Positions 19,980 to 32,714 of a stretch of 64,000 bases of DNA are shown in pieces (position 1 is the first letter of the stretch; every line of letters starts with the position of its first letter). Source of the DNA: Chrysomallon squamiferum. Lineage: Eukaryota > Mollusca > Gastropoda > Neomphalida > Peltospiridae. The notes beneath the pieces are model-generated. The model was not told the DNA's origin. It made no database searches and worked only from the letters and a program-made list of their open reading frames with translations. The stretch lies in assembly GCA_012295275.1 (NCBI GenBank), contig CM022665.1, positions 39,794,295-39,858,294 of the forward strand, in the 5' to 3' direction. The position numbers and the translations under genes are program-made.

Positions 19980-20472
19980 AAATATTTAAAGCTTAAGTTA
20001 TATTCAAGTCATAATTTTGTTCTTTCTATAACGTGTACATACGTACAGGGCAGCACACACCTCCCCGTGGTTTTTCGTTATTACTTCCTTGAGTAAATTG
20101 TCCGATATCAAAAACATTTAAAAAAATCCACAGTGTTCAAATTGACCCTGATATTACCCGAATCTCGTGTGATCAGCATAAAACGCTAGTTACTTCTTCT
20201 AGAATTGCTGCTTATCTTTATTTAAAGTGTTCAGATACATTTTGTTATCTCCACGTCACTAAAGACACGTGAAAACAAGGTTTGGAGTTTAAAAAACACT
20301 GTTGAGATCTGCCTATGGTAATGGCAAAGTATCTTAGTATATTTTGGTATTATTACATAAGTATAACTAAGAATCACATACCAGCAATTTGTTCCTCTGT
20401 AAATTGACTCTGAAATGAAAACAGGAAAAATAAAAATAAAAATCATGACAACTACTGCTATATACGCAACAA

Positions 20473-20532
<60 letters not shown>

Positions 20533-20774
20533 CATCATCATCACTACTACTATCACAACATTACTACATCTCCATTTACTACTGCATTAATAGTAGTAGT
20601 AGTGGGAGTAGGTGTAGTAGTAGTAGCAGCAAAAGCAAAATTTAGTTAACAAATAAGTAAATAAATAAAATTAATAAAACAATACTTCATTTTAATTTAA
20701 TAAAGATTTTAAATCAATAAATAAATATTGTAGATGAAATAGAAATGAATAAAGAACGAAGAAATACAAACCAT
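17945..20774 (-). CDS. Calmodulin-like Ca2+ sensor, gene 3
   Basis: Exons on the minus strand: 20772-20774 (ATG before GTTTGT, tentative), 20382-20409, 19059-19202, 18497-18739 and 17945-17973. The product is about 148 residues, starting [16 protein letters not shown] and ending EFVRMMVNT. Exon 2 is one codon shorter than in genes 1 and 2. Loops are [36 protein letters not shown] and [12 protein letters not shown], all with D at position 1 and E at 12. The second half is close to calmodulin ([20 protein letters not shown]). The linker ([17 protein letters not shown]) and the end of the first lobe ([18 protein letters not shown]) are diverged, so target choice may differ. Two donors are non-consensus (GTTTGT and GTTAGT), but the reading frame is intact. 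A CRE and CCAAT box lie about 300 bp upstream of the ATG. Confidence 0.83.
18035..18125 (-). repeat. Right copy of the inverted repeat
   Basis: The reverse complement matches 15617-15695 in ordered blocks. It lies in intron 4 of calmodulin-like gene 3 (17974-18496), so the last exon of gene 3 (17945-17973) sits between the two arms. Confidence 0.65.
18161..18223. repeat. (CT)n microsatellite
   Basis: A perfect CT tract of 63 bp in intron 4 of calmodulin-like gene 3, associated with the right inverted-repeat copy. Confidence 0.95.
19637..19696. repeat. (AT)n microsatellite
   Basis: About 30 AT units between T-rich flanks in intron 2 of calmodulin-like gene 3. A second AT tract is at 19932-19978. 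Confidence 0.95.
20472..20531. repeat. (ATT)n microsatellite
   Basis: About 20 ATT units followed by ATC/ACT and GTA variants to 20630, in intron 1 of calmodulin-like gene 3 (20410-20771). Confidence 0.9.
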
Positions 20775-21075
20775 CGTAAATTATCCGGGGAAAATAATGA
20801 TAGAGTGATATGTTCGTATCACTGATCTTTCTTGTTTCGTAACGCGATATTCTCTCGCCTGGATTAAAGTCTAAATAAGGGAGAGGTCATTTGTATCACG
20901 CTCTCTTTTAAACTGTTTCATTTCTTAATTTTTAATTTTTTTTTTCATTATTAATTTTTTTTTTTTTTTCTGAACTTCTTCATTCGTTCGTTCTCTCTTC
21001 CTTTCTTTCATGATCTTCTCTGAATGAATCAATGAAGCATATTTTAATGTCTACCCAATAAAAGAGGAAATCCGA

Positions 21076-21110
21076 TGACGTCATTTAATGGGTTACTCTT
21101 ACCAATTGGC
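21076..21110 (-). promoter_or_regulatory. CRE plus CCAAT box, candidate promoter of gene 3
   Basis: A full palindromic cAMP-response element, TGACGTCA, is at 21076-21083. CCAATTGG (a CCAAT box on both strands) is at 21102-21109. They lie about 300 bp upstream of the proposed ATG of calmodulin-like gene 3 (minus strand). CREB-family factors are known to bind the CRE; use here is inferred from position. Confidence 0.45.
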
Positions 21111-21306
21111 AGAGTTATATCTTAATTCATTTTCTTTTAATACCAAGAATTTTGTTATGCAATCTGTTGCACAGTCATAACGACACATATCATCTCTTTT
21201 AAAATGTATTATAACAATGTGTAAGTGTAAACTCAGTCATAATAATAGTACTACTAATACTGCTACTGCTATTACTATTACTACTAATACTAATACTAGC
21301 AATACT

Positions 21307-21309
21307 AGC

Positions 21310-21375
<66 letters not shown>

Positions 21376-21380
21376 AAGAA
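21307..21380. repeat. (AAT)n then (AAG)n compound microsatellite
   Basis: About 13 AAT units pass directly into about 11 AAG units. The same AAT-to-AAG switch occurs at 790-880 in gene 1 intron 4. Confidence 0.9.
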
Positions 21381-22647
21381 TACAACAACAATCGTTTCTC
21401 CCTCACTTACTAAACGTTATTAATGATGAATACGGTAGTTAATGATAGTTTATCTAGAGAGGTCAAAGTGCAGAGTTATCTTTCGAGAAACAGTAAAGTA
21501 TACTTCAAAATAACATTATTATCTTGGAACGATCAAAAATTAAAAAAAAGGTTAATATATATATTTTTTAAATTAACAAAGTCATTAACTAAATAAATAA
21601 ACAGTGTTAATGTCTGTTCTTTTCTCTTATAAACTTTTCTTTTATTATTATTACTGTTATTATTTTAATGTAAAATATATTTACTGTATACTTATTATGT
21701 AGTTGGCACAGGGCATGCTAATTATCTCCCTTACCGTCAGTGATCGAAATGGCATTTATCTGTACCCATATTACACACACTTTTAACCAGTTGTTTGCAT
21801 GTAAGAACAATAATCTTAAGTCATTAACCATATATTTTCTTTTGACTAAATTTTTTTTTTTTTTTTTTTTTTTAACAATACAAAATGACTTTTAATGATT
21901 TTATTTTATTATTATTATTTTTGTTTTCATTTATTGTTTGATATATTGATTGTCTGACTGATTTTGAGTACGGATATTACTTAACTGTTAGTAATATTAT
22001 ATTATAAGTAGTCTAATTAAAGATTTAAATCTTCTTTATCTTTCTTCCTTTTTTTTTTTTCTTTTCTCTATATCATTATATATATATATATATATATTGT
22101 TTATTTGTTTAAATTCATATATATAATGTTTGTTTAAGCTCAAAAGTAACAAGGTAATGTTAGAAACACTCATATTAAATTCTATGTGTTCACTGAAGGG
22201 AAACGAAACAAGTATTTTGAAACCACGTGTTGCTGTTGTGTGCTATTGTGTCAGTATGAATATTCATTTACATCATAAAAGAATTATATTACACGGTAGG
22301 ATAACAGGAGTTTTGGGACTGGGTTTATTGATTTTAAACATAATTATTTTTATTCTCCGTTTCTTTCACGGTCAAACTGTCACACTCTCAGTCCTTTTCT
22401 TGTTTTTATTAAATAAAAAGAAAATAAGAAGAAAAAAAAAAAAGAAAGAAAGAAAGAAAAAAGACAGTAAGGAAGAACGTATGAAAAAAAGGAGGAGAAC
22501 AAATGAGAAAGAAACAAAGAAAGAAAAGAAAAATAAAAATGAAAGAAGAAAGAAAAAAGAAAAGAAACAACATAAAATACGGTTCTTTTCGACCCCCCCC
22601 TTTTTCATACGGTTAAATATTTTCTGTGAAGTATATACTGATTTCAA

Positions 22648-22690
<43 letters not shown>

Positions 22691-22810
22691 TGTAAAGACT
22701 TGACATCATACTAAGTGAGTGGCTAGTTCTGATTTCAGATTAAACAAAACATAATTTGCTTGCTTTTTTCCCTTTCCTTTCCCTTTACTTTTTTCTTTCA
22801 TTCTTCCCTC

Positions 22811-22854
<44 letters not shown>

Positions 22855-23179
22855 CTTAGCATTGTCAAAATAAAAATAAAAAATCCACAAAAACCAGCAC
22901 TTCTGAATAAAAAAGTTTAAACTCCGGAAAATTGCAGCAGATGGTTGAAAAGCGTGGGTGCGGCGTAACAAACATGACTGTAATCAAGTATCATATACCG
23001 CTTTTGTAAGTGCGCCATGTCAAGGCATAATATTAACCTAAATACAAATCCGTTTTTGTCCGCGACGTTCTGAAGCTCATACTGCGTGTCTCGTAGTAAC
23101 ATAGTTCTTTCACGCAAGCAGGTTTTGTTAAAGAGATAAAAAAAAAAAAAAAAAAAAATGTAACCTGTAACCTTTGACA

Positions 23180-23330
23180 AAAGGAAGAGTACAGCATCCA
23201 GCGCGCGCTCTCGTGCCATTATCAGGCGTCAGCGCCACGATTTTGTCGGCGAGTAACTCCCAACAGTAAATCTAGTAAATCTAGTAGCAGACGAAAACAT
23301 TGTGGACCCAGCATTAGGACGAATAACTGA
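23180..23330 (+). promoter_or_regulatory. Candidate promoter and 5' UTR of calmodulin-like gene 4
   Basis: A locally GC-rich stretch with CCAGCGCGCGCTCTCG and GGCGTCAGCGCC lies just upstream of an ATG followed by a good donor (ATG|GTATGT at 23331). No TATA box is seen. Confidence 0.35.
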
Positions 23331-23919
23331 ATGGTATGTATTATTTGTTTCGTTGTCTAATATTTTTTTTTATACTTAGTAAATCGATACTTATTTATTA
23401 TTATTTTTTTAAATACATCTCTTTCTTTTGAATTAGTGCAGGCATACTTGTAATAGTAACCTATATTTCGCCACGTTAGGCTATCAGTGTTCTGGTTTTT
23501 ATCGAAAGCGTACAGACAGAAATTTATTCCAAGACATTCCAGCCAAGCTGGTGGGTCAGAAATCGATTGCTGATGCATAATAGATGTCCCCAGTTTTAAG
23601 ACAGCAGAAGTAGACTGTTGGAACACGAAACGTATTTGTGAAATTTTATACTGTCAATATGGTAGGCGTTACAGGGCTATCTAGACAAACTGTGACGTCA
23701 AAACGGTATATTTATTTTATACTAGAAATTCTAGATGGTGTGTTAGTTTAAAAAGTATTAATATTATTCAAATTTATGTATCATAAACAAAGTTTTATAA
23801 AAAGACAGTTACTGTACCGACTGCATATCAAATTATTTATCGTATTAAAATTACATATCATTTGCAGTTTAATAATACATATTTGATTTTCTTGTGAAAA
23901 TGTTCTTCTTTGATTTTAT

Positions 23920-24001
<82 letters not shown>

Positions 24002-24299
24002 AAATTTGTTAAAAGCTAGTAAGGTTATCTACGTAAAGTATGAGTCAGGCGTCTACAATATCGCTTTCCAAGCAGCTTATCTCTGTAACAAAATTTAGGT
24101 CGGTCGAGTTTAACTTGAAATGAGTTGATATGTTTACAAGAAATAAAAGACATGACAGGGTCTGCGCATTAACGGTGCATATTTTAAATAACAGCTGCAT
24201 AGTGAGTCGATATCCCGTCGATATGAATATATCATCTGAAACAATCTCATTATCAATACATTTACCATGATAACAAATGTTAAATAGGTATTTTGTGAT

Positions 24300-24389
<90 letters not shown>

Positions 24390-25121
24390 AGGCAATGTAT
24401 TTTATGTTGTTTTGAATATTAAAGAAATACTATTGTAAGCTAATACACATATTTTAACAATTATTTACTTTATTTTCTTTTTTTTTTTACAGGCGGCACA
24501 GGACCAAGTAGCAGGTATATTATTTATTACTAAAAACAAGAAAAACTATAAAAAAAAAAACAAGAAAAAAAAACAAAAAAACACCAGCACCCAACAGTAA
24601 CTACATTTCTTACAATAAGTAAAACATTATAAAATTTGATAACATGTAAGTTCCATTTGATTACATATTACTAAACCTTCATTCTTAAAACGATTTTTAT
24701 TTTTCTCTCGCATGTAAATTTTATTCTAAATATTTAAAAATCTGATATTAGTCATAAATTTATATGCTTCAGTTGGAAATTATCTTTACATATTCAGCAT
24801 CCTTGTACAACCGGATGCCAGAAAGGAAAAAAAAAAAAAAAAAAAAATGTTATTTATAATTATTATAGATTAATATTGTATTAATTTATTTCTTCTGATT
24901 TTAGAGGCGTTTCGTCTCTTTGACAAAGATGGCAGCGGCATGTTATCAGTTCATGACGCAGCGACTTTGGTTCGCGCTCTAGGTTACATTGTAACAGAAA
25001 CAGAATTAAATTCAGCAATGAAAAGAGCAGGCGTCAGCAGTAAGTTGGTTCTTCGTCTGCTCTGCTGTTTGTCTGCCTGTCTCTCTCTCTCTCTATATCT
25101 CTTTATAATCTACCTCTATCC

Positions 25122-25159
<38 letters not shown>

Positions 25160-26255
25160 TTTTTTCCCGTCTATTCGTGAATCTATCTACCTTCTCGTCT
25201 TATTTTCTTTTTTTTATCTCTTTCATTAATATTTCAGTCCGATATTTAGTTTACTGATGTTCACTTTCTATTACGTTTTGACTTAAGATACCACTTACAA
25301 CTAGTTAATGAAAACTATTTTTAAATAATTAATATCAGGCAGGAATGGAGTGAACTTGTCAACTTTCAGAAAGATACTGGAGCCTCTGAATAACACTAGC
25401 TACACATCCCAGCTGAGGGAGGCGTTCGCGACGATAGACAGAGAAGGCAGTGGCGTCGTACGCGTTGTTGAATTGCGTCATCTGTTGACGTCACTTGGTG
25501 ATAAATTGTCAGACGACGAATTCGATATTCTTCTCCAAGAGATGGATTTAGATAAAGCTGGGGAAATAAGATGTGAAGGTATTTTTAATTTAAAAAAAAT
25601 ATAAATAAAATAAAAAATAAAAAAATAATGTTTTGTTTAATTGTTTTACCTGTTTGAAATGTGATTGATATCAGAACCTTTTCCCCGCCGTGCCATTATT
25701 GAGTTGTTTCTTATTTATAATAATGTCAGAAAGTGATAATTACCTGTATATTAATACGTTATAGCTGTAACAGTCTATTTTAATATATATGTACAAGAAT
25801 CGATATTACGAAGTTCGAATTTTTATATAAAATGAACAAATGTTTGAGCCCTTATCTTCAACAATTTCTTTTTTTTTTTTTTCTTTTTACTGCCTTTTGA
25901 ATTAATCTTGGCAATTTTTCAACTTTCTTTTTCTTTTTAAAATTTTATTGTTCTGTTTTATTGTGTGGATTTCTTTTTTTAAAATAATTATTTTTATATG
26001 AAGGCCTCGTTTTTTTTTTCACAGTATTAGTAATTAATTAATTAATTTCATTTTGCAGATTTTCATGAAATAAAATTACTTCCTTTATATTATTAGAAGA
26101 TTTCTCACTAGTATACAATAATTATATAATACACCTATTAATTTTGTGAAGTAAGAGAGACAACTCTTCACAATCGCCTGTAATGTTTATATTTATTAAA
26201 ATTATAATGTTATATTTTACTTTCAGATTTCATACACCTAATGACGTCAAGATAA
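23331..26255 (+). CDS. Divergent calmodulin-like protein, gene 4
   Basis: Exons on the plus strand: 23331-23333 (ATG before GTATGT, tentative), 24493-24514, 24905-25039, 25339-25578 and 26227-26255. Phases match the other three genes. The product is about 142 residues: [20 protein letters not shown] at the start, DFIHLMTSR at the end. Loop 1 (DKDGSGMLSVHD) ends in D rather than E. Loop 2 has lost its ligands (region AGVSSRNGVNLS) and is a residue short. Loop 3 (DREGSGVVRVVE) is plausible. Loop 4 (DLDKAGEIRCED) has A at position 5 and D at 12. Exon 2 lacks three codons relative to gene 1. The open frame through all junctions argues that it is a gene, not a pseudogene, but Ca2+ binding is probably reduced to one or two sites. 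An alternative ATG exon at about 23658 (ATG|GTAGGC) cannot be excluded. Confidence 0.72.
23922..23997. repeat. (CT)n microsatellite
   Basis: A perfect CT tract of about 76 bp in intron 1 of calmodulin-like gene 4. Confidence 0.95.
24302..24388. repeat. (CT)n(GT)n compound microsatellite
   Basis: CT repeats to 24377 followed by GT repeats, 105 bp upstream of exon 2 of calmodulin-like gene 4. Confidence 0.95.
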
Positions 26256-26761
26256 CATTCGTTTATGTGAAAAGAAAGAAAAAGTTAGCAACGGCAACAA
26301 CAAAAGTCAACACCTGACTTACTTATATCTATCTTCATACGTTATCAGTGCTTATGCATAATTATTACATATCACAACAAATATGCAGATACAGTAATTA
26401 ACTGTAATTATCAAATTATTGCAATTATCAAATAATTTTAATTATTGTCACACAATATTCACATTCATACATACACACACTCACTCAAAATAATTTCAAT
26501 TTATTTTTTTGTATTTCACTTAATTACAGCATGCTTACAAGGAAATTTGTTTTAATTTTCACTTTGTTGTAGTTTTATAAATGTTTGTAAGAATCATTTA
26601 TATCTTTAGAGTTATAACTGTTATTGTGAATTCGTAGACAAAATTCTTTGAAGGTTTAATAAGTTTTAAGACCTTTTTTTGTGAACAGTTGTAAAACATC
26701 AGAGCTTCTAATCAGTTAATTTAATTTTCTATCTTGACAGTTTATTTGAAAATATTACCTA

Positions 26762-26820
<59 letters not shown>

Positions 26821-28570
26821 TACATATATACATACGTACAGACTAATATAGACAGATACAGACATATATACATACATACATAGAGATAGGTACATACATA
26901 ATATTACATACATACGTATATACAGACATAAGATATTTTTTGTTATATATAAATAAGCTTTCCTAGGACAGATATATTTTTATAGTTAAACAGAAATACT
27001 CTCGTTATTAACGAATCGAGGCCCGGAAACACTTGAACGAATTAGTATCAAATTACCATACCAGCTTCAACTAGGTTCAGTCTTTTTCAGAAGTAATAAA
27101 CCACATTTCATCTTTAGTGCACTGAATTATACTTGAAAGGACATCCAAAATATGTTTTCCATCATCCCCCATTGAAATACGTGATTCTGACTACGTAATT
27201 TGTCAAAATTATCACATTTTATGTAATGATTGATTTCATTAATGTCACTTCGTCTGCGTTTTATGCATGACACATTATCACATTTGCTATTTATAGTGTC
27301 ATTTCTAAAGAAATAAAATCATACTTATTGATGTGCTTTTTTGTGGTTGTAACTAAATAGCTAATGTCATAATGATTACGGTATGAAAAAGAAAAAGGAA
27401 AATCAAACAGAAAAAAGGAGAAAAAAAACAACAAAAATTATAATAATTATTTAAAAATCCTCTATCTGGAAAAGATGAAGTAAAAACGGCATGTATTAAA
27501 GGAATTTACTCAGTGGATCTGCATAATTGTAGTGATCTTTATAGATTGTCTTATAATCGTTGAATAGCTAATACGAAAAGAGTACATTAAAAAGCACATT
27601 CTAATATGTACGTGAATAAAATGATAGTCGACAGAATCGGGTCACAGTGTTCCTTCTGATAAACAACAATAACAAAAGACATGCAATCATTGTCAAGTTT
27701 TCTAAACGTTTTTTTTCGGCCTGTATTATTAAGTCGTATAACTTATAATATCTACAATGTAACATGTAGAATTTCTTAAGCTCATAAATTATAAGAGTTT
27801 GAGAGAAAATCAGAGAATGAGAGAGAGAAAGTGAGAGAAAGAGAAAGAAAGAGACGAAGGAGGGGAAGAGAGAGAGAAAGAGAGAGGCAGGCAGACAGTC
27901 AGAGTGACACAGAGACAGAACAGAAATATTAAGAACAATACAAGAAAATGACTAATACAATAAAAAATACTAACGGCAGAAAATATTCGTAGCACTCAAA
28001 ACAGTAGAAAATAAATGTATCAAGATATTTATAAAGGAACACAGAAAATGAATGTTAATATTTTTCTCTGGACTTTTTTCACGTTATTTACTCTCACTCA
28101 AGTTTCTGAATTTGAACGTAAAGAACTGCTAATTGAAAAGTAATGGCTGGTTAATGACCGTCGATAACTCACGGAGTAGTTCCGTTCGATACCACGCGTA
28201 CAAAACCATTCACAAACCTCTCCACTAATATGCAATCGTGCCATCAGTTATCACTCTATTGATTTGCTACCAGTATCCTGGCAACGTCCACAGCGACGTT
28301 CTATAATTCGATTCGCTTTTACCCGCTTTAATTTTTTTTTTTTTTCTTTATAAATTAGTTCTTGTTATTGATTGAGACGTTCTCCGCAGAAACATTAGTT
28401 TTCAATTACATTATCTGCCAGTGAAATTGCACAACAAAGCACGCGCTGTCTACGTTACCCAATCAAACAACAGACTAATGCAAGGCAAGCCAAACGACAT
28501 GGCATCGTGCTGTTTATGAAGATGGTCAGCATAATATATGATAAACAGATGAATATTGACTTTTACAAGA
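26256..28570. other. Spacer between calmodulin-like gene 4 and 7B2
   Basis: No exon recognised. Contains (CA)n at 26763-26818, GATA/ACAT-like simple sequence to 26935, and a GA-rich imperfect stretch at 27800-27920. From about 28140 the sequence becomes less AT-rich, leading into the 7B2 promoter region. Confidence 0.5.
26763..26818. repeat. (CA)n microsatellite
   Basis: A perfect CA tract of about 56 bp downstream of calmodulin-like gene 4. Confidence 0.95.
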
Positions 28571-28652
28571 GAGGTTGTGACGTCAAAAAAGCGGCCATTA
28601 TTCTTAGTAGATCTTTCGGACGGCTGGTTGTGTAGAAATTGTTCTGATAAAA
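28455..28652 (+). promoter_or_regulatory. SCG5: Candidate 7B2 promoter with CRE and non-coding first exon
   Basis: A perfect CRE, TGACGTCA, is at 28578-28585, with a CCAAT motif near 28460 and an AATATATGA box near 28530. About 65 bp after the CRE is a strong donor (AAAAG|GTAACA at about 28652). The first coding exon at 29939 is preceded by an acceptor at 29920, so an upstream 5' UTR exon is required, and this patch supplies one. The link is inferred. Confidence 0.45.
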
Positions 28653-29629
28653 GGTAACATTTTTGAAATATGTTTTAGAATTATGTCAGCCGTTTTATTC
28701 TTTACTAAGATTATCTGAATGGACCGTCGTTTATGACATATGTGACTTGATTTCTACATTTTAAACTACTCCGTATGGCATAAAGACTAATGCTGTTTTG
28801 CTTCCAATGGAGAAAGAAAAACAAAAAAAAAAAAATGTTTTCTTATGTTTGTTATTACATTTCATAATGTTATCTTTAATTGTCAAAATATTGTAAGAAA
28901 ATTTTGTAAAATGTTGAATTTATGGGAACAGCTGTGTCATATATCTGGTAATTAATTTCAATTAAATATATTTTATAAATAAATGTTTATTTGTGCGTGT
29001 GAGTGTACGTGCGCACATTAACCGTTCATAGTTTTTATTTTGTCGCGTTTTGTATAAATACGAGTTGATGCATATTTGACTCAAAAAAAAAAAAAAAAAA
29101 AAAAAACCCAACACTTTATTTCAGAGATTTAAGGGATAGAATCATTAATAACTCTTATTGTAGTTGACGATAATATTTTTGCTACCATCAGACTTTTCTT
29201 AGAAACGGATTCATGTTTTTCTTCCTTCACAAATAATTTTACAGTGGTCAGTTAAGAAAGTATAACATAAAAATAGGTTTTACTTTCCACTAAAAACTAT
29301 TCCAACAGATATTTTCCGTTTTCTGTACAAGACTCATCGATTTATGGGAGTGCCTTATTGGACCTTAATGATCAACTCTTACAATTAAAAACAAACAAAA
29401 ATGGACCATATGGACCGAATGATTAGCTTATCATAATTATGTCCGATAGTAATGTGGGTTTTCTTTTTAAAATTATTTTGAAGAAAAAATTACAGAAAAT
29501 CAGTGACTCTTTGATATTTTTAAAGATGGGTTTGCATTAAGATTTTAAAAACGAACAGTGCAATCAATTTCACGTCTTCAAAACGTATTTTCCGGTCAGA
29601 ATCATTACGGTAATGCAACTTCTACATCT

Positions 29630-29631
<2 letters not shown>

Positions 29632-29712
<81 letters not shown>
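29632..29712. repeat. (GA)n microsatellite
   Basis: A perfect GA tract of about 81 bp, followed by (ATT)n, in the presumed first intron of 7B2, about 210 bp before its acceptor. Confidence 0.95.
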
Positions 29713-29715
<3 letters not shown>

Positions 29716-29743
29716 TGAATGTCTTCATCCATTCATTTATGTG

Positions 29744-29775
<32 letters not shown>

Positions 29776-29864
29776 CATTTATTATTTATTTATTTTATTG
29801 TTGTTGTTCAAACAAGCCTAAACACTGAGTATAAATCTCTCCTTTCATATTCGCCTATTAATAC

Positions 29865-29895
<31 letters not shown>

Positions 29896-29938
29896 AAAAT
29901 AACATTTTGATCTATTTCAGAAAAAAAGAAACAAAATT

Positions 29939-31198
29939 ATGCGTCTGCTGGTGTTTTTGTGCGCGACACTGTATGTGTCCGCCTCAGATCTTTCGTTCAC
30001 ACTGCCCGAATTGGCGCATTTATATCGGATGCAACGTCTTTCGGACAACTTCGGAGATTACTTCTCGGACGAACCCGAAAGCCAAACTATCGACGACGAT
30101 TGGACACCATCCTACGGAGATGCGTATTATTCCGGAACACATCTTCGGGATCAGGAACATCTAGAGCAGAGTTCTCTGTATGGATACCAATCAGTGTCAG
30201 GTAATTTAAATAATTAAATAATTCACTTCGCCGTCAGTTGATTAATTTTGTGTATGGTGTACATATCGGTATATAGACAACCTTCACAATGGAGAAGAAA
30301 CAATCAGAAACCAGTGTTATGATGACCTGTATTGTTTATTTTATTTTATTTTATTCGATTATTATTCTTATTTTTAAGGTGGTAGTTGCAGTTTCATATG
30401 TTAGAATGTATTAAAAAAAATAAAAAATAAAAAATAAAAAATACATTCTAGTTAAAAGGTTTTCTATATTTAACCTGGAATATGTCAAAGTATTTTTACA
30501 AATGCATTACTATTACTATTACAACAGCATCGTCATCAACAAAAACTGTTACTACCACTACTACTACTAATAATAATAATAATAATGACAGTGACAGTAA
30601 AAACAACAACAACAACAACAATAATAATAATTTAGAAATATTTTGAATAACTAGTACGAACAAAATATCAACACCTCCCCCCCAATAACAACACGAACCA
30701 CCCCCAAAAATACCCACCAAAAAACCCACCAAAAACAAAACAACAACAACACAAATACGTGACATCATGTTTAAGATATGTAATATTCTTGTTAACTATT
30801 TTAGGTGGAACTGCAGAAGGAAAGCAAAACCAGAAACAAGTGAAGACTGATAAACCACTGCCAGCATACTGTAACCCTCCTAATCCTTGTCCAATTGGAT
30901 ATACAGGTATGTACTCACCTTTTATTATTAATTATTATTAATATTATTATTATTATTGTTATTATATAAAAGGTACAGCAAAACTTGATTAAGAGACACA
31001 TAAGATACACTGCATATTTTTCAGAGCTGCAGTTTTATATTAATTGTTATTCAAAATAACATTTTTATCAATATATTTTCTCGAATTGATGTAACAGAGT
31101 TAACAGCCACGATTTCGAATCGGTGTGTATACGTACATACGTATGAATGGGTTTGATTCATAAGAGTATTCGTGAGCGAATGTGTGATGTGTGTGAAC

Positions 31199-31275
<77 letters not shown>

Positions 31276-32502
31276 GGGGGTGCAGAACAATGGAGGCCGT
31301 TTGATTGCTACTAAAATAGATCTTCTTGGTCTTTTGGGTGATCACATATCTCGAGAGAAAGAAATTTTAAAGTCTCTCTCTCTCTCTCTCTCTCTCCCCC
31401 CTATCCCCCCCTTGTTACACCTATTCTAATCTATAATTTATATATATATTTATATTTTAAGCCAAAGACAACTGTGTAGAGGGATTCGACAACACTGCAG
31501 AAAACAACAAAGAGATGCTTTCCAAACAGGACTGCCCCTGTGACACGGAGCATATGTTCGTCTGCCCCGCCGGCGGGAAAACAGTGACGTCACAATCAAA
31601 CGACGACCAGGCTGCAATCAATAAAGTTATGAACCAACTAAGCAAGATGGGAGTCAATATGGTAGGCGAATGTCAGGTCAGAAGTAAAATTAATTACAGT
31701 TAGCCGTCTCGAGGATAAAAGACGCAAACGTCGAAGAAAATGACGAAAGCTGAATTGTAATTCCGGTCTTAATGATCTCATTATTTTGAAACGGAACGTG
31801 GTCATGTGCATGCATGATCAATTAAAAATAAATAAATGAATAAATAAAAATCCATAAATGAATAATAATAATAATAAAAAAAATAATAATTAAAAAAATT
31901 AATACAGTATAAAATACAGTAATACATATGAACAAAATCTACACTTAACGTTGACTTTCTCACAAACGATGCTAATAACTTTGATAAATAATTTTTTCCT
32001 TTTTTTAAAAAAAAATTATTATTATTGTTTTAATTTCCACTTTAAGCAGTTTAAGATCAGTACATTTTGCATGCAAATATATCATGTAAATTAAAAATAA
32101 ACACGCACTGTTCTTTCTAAGAATAGTAGATCATTTTAGAACATTAATATCCTATTATGATGTGGGTTTTTTTAATTTGTTTTTTTTTTAACTTGGTTTT
32201 TATTTTATTTTTTTTATTTTTTTTTTTTGTTTCTTTATAAATTCGAAAACCCAACAAAAGAAACAAAGAAAAAAAATTAAAAAAAAAAAAAAAAAAAAAA
32301 TTATAAGGTTTAAGATCAACGTCACATTTTTATGCTAATGAAGTTGTTATGTAAGCAGAGCACAGTCCACATTAAATGAAAGCTGACTTGTTATTTAGGT
32401 TCCAAATAGCCCATTATAAAACTTACATAACTCTCTTGTTAACGTACACACGTAACAGATGAACAGGGATAGAGAACATTTTATATAGATGTTTTTGAAC
32501 AC

Positions 32503-32557
<55 letters not shown>

Positions 32558-32680
32558 TATGACTTTTCATCTTCCACATTACAATATTCAAGACTTGAAA
32601 TTCATTTACTAGATTTTGGAGGTGGCTTTGACTCTTTATAATTTTGACAACACAATAGTCAAAGTTTTAAAAGGAAAAAC

Positions 32681-32714
<34 letters not shown>

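Larger units (their letters stand above)
20775..23330. other. Divergent spacer between calmodulin-like genes 3 and 4
   Basis: The genes on either side point away from each other, so both promoters should lie here. A CRE/CCAAT patch is at 21076-21110 and a GC-richer patch at 23190-23260. The middle holds AAT/AAG repeats (21307-21380), poly-T and poly-A runs, AAT (22649-22687) and ATT (22815-22852) repeats. No exon recognised. Confidence 0.5.

Noticed and set aside
22130-22714. 194-codon plus-strand frame
   Set aside because: Its latter two thirds is Lys/Arg/Glu and poly-Ile from A-rich and AAT repeats; the first third resembles nothing known and has no splice support.
22917-23219. 100-codon minus-strand frame ending ...CYAAPTLFNHLLQFSGV
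   Set aside because: The ending vaguely recalls the AAP.LWN.LP tail of LINE reverse-transcriptase proteins, but the similarity is short and a poly-A run makes poly-Phe in the middle; too weak to call a retroelement.
23658-23660. Alternative ATG exon (ATG|GTAGGC) for calmodulin-like gene 4
   Set aside because: Possible, but the donor is weaker than GTATGT at 23331 and there is no GC-rich promoter-like patch directly upstream.
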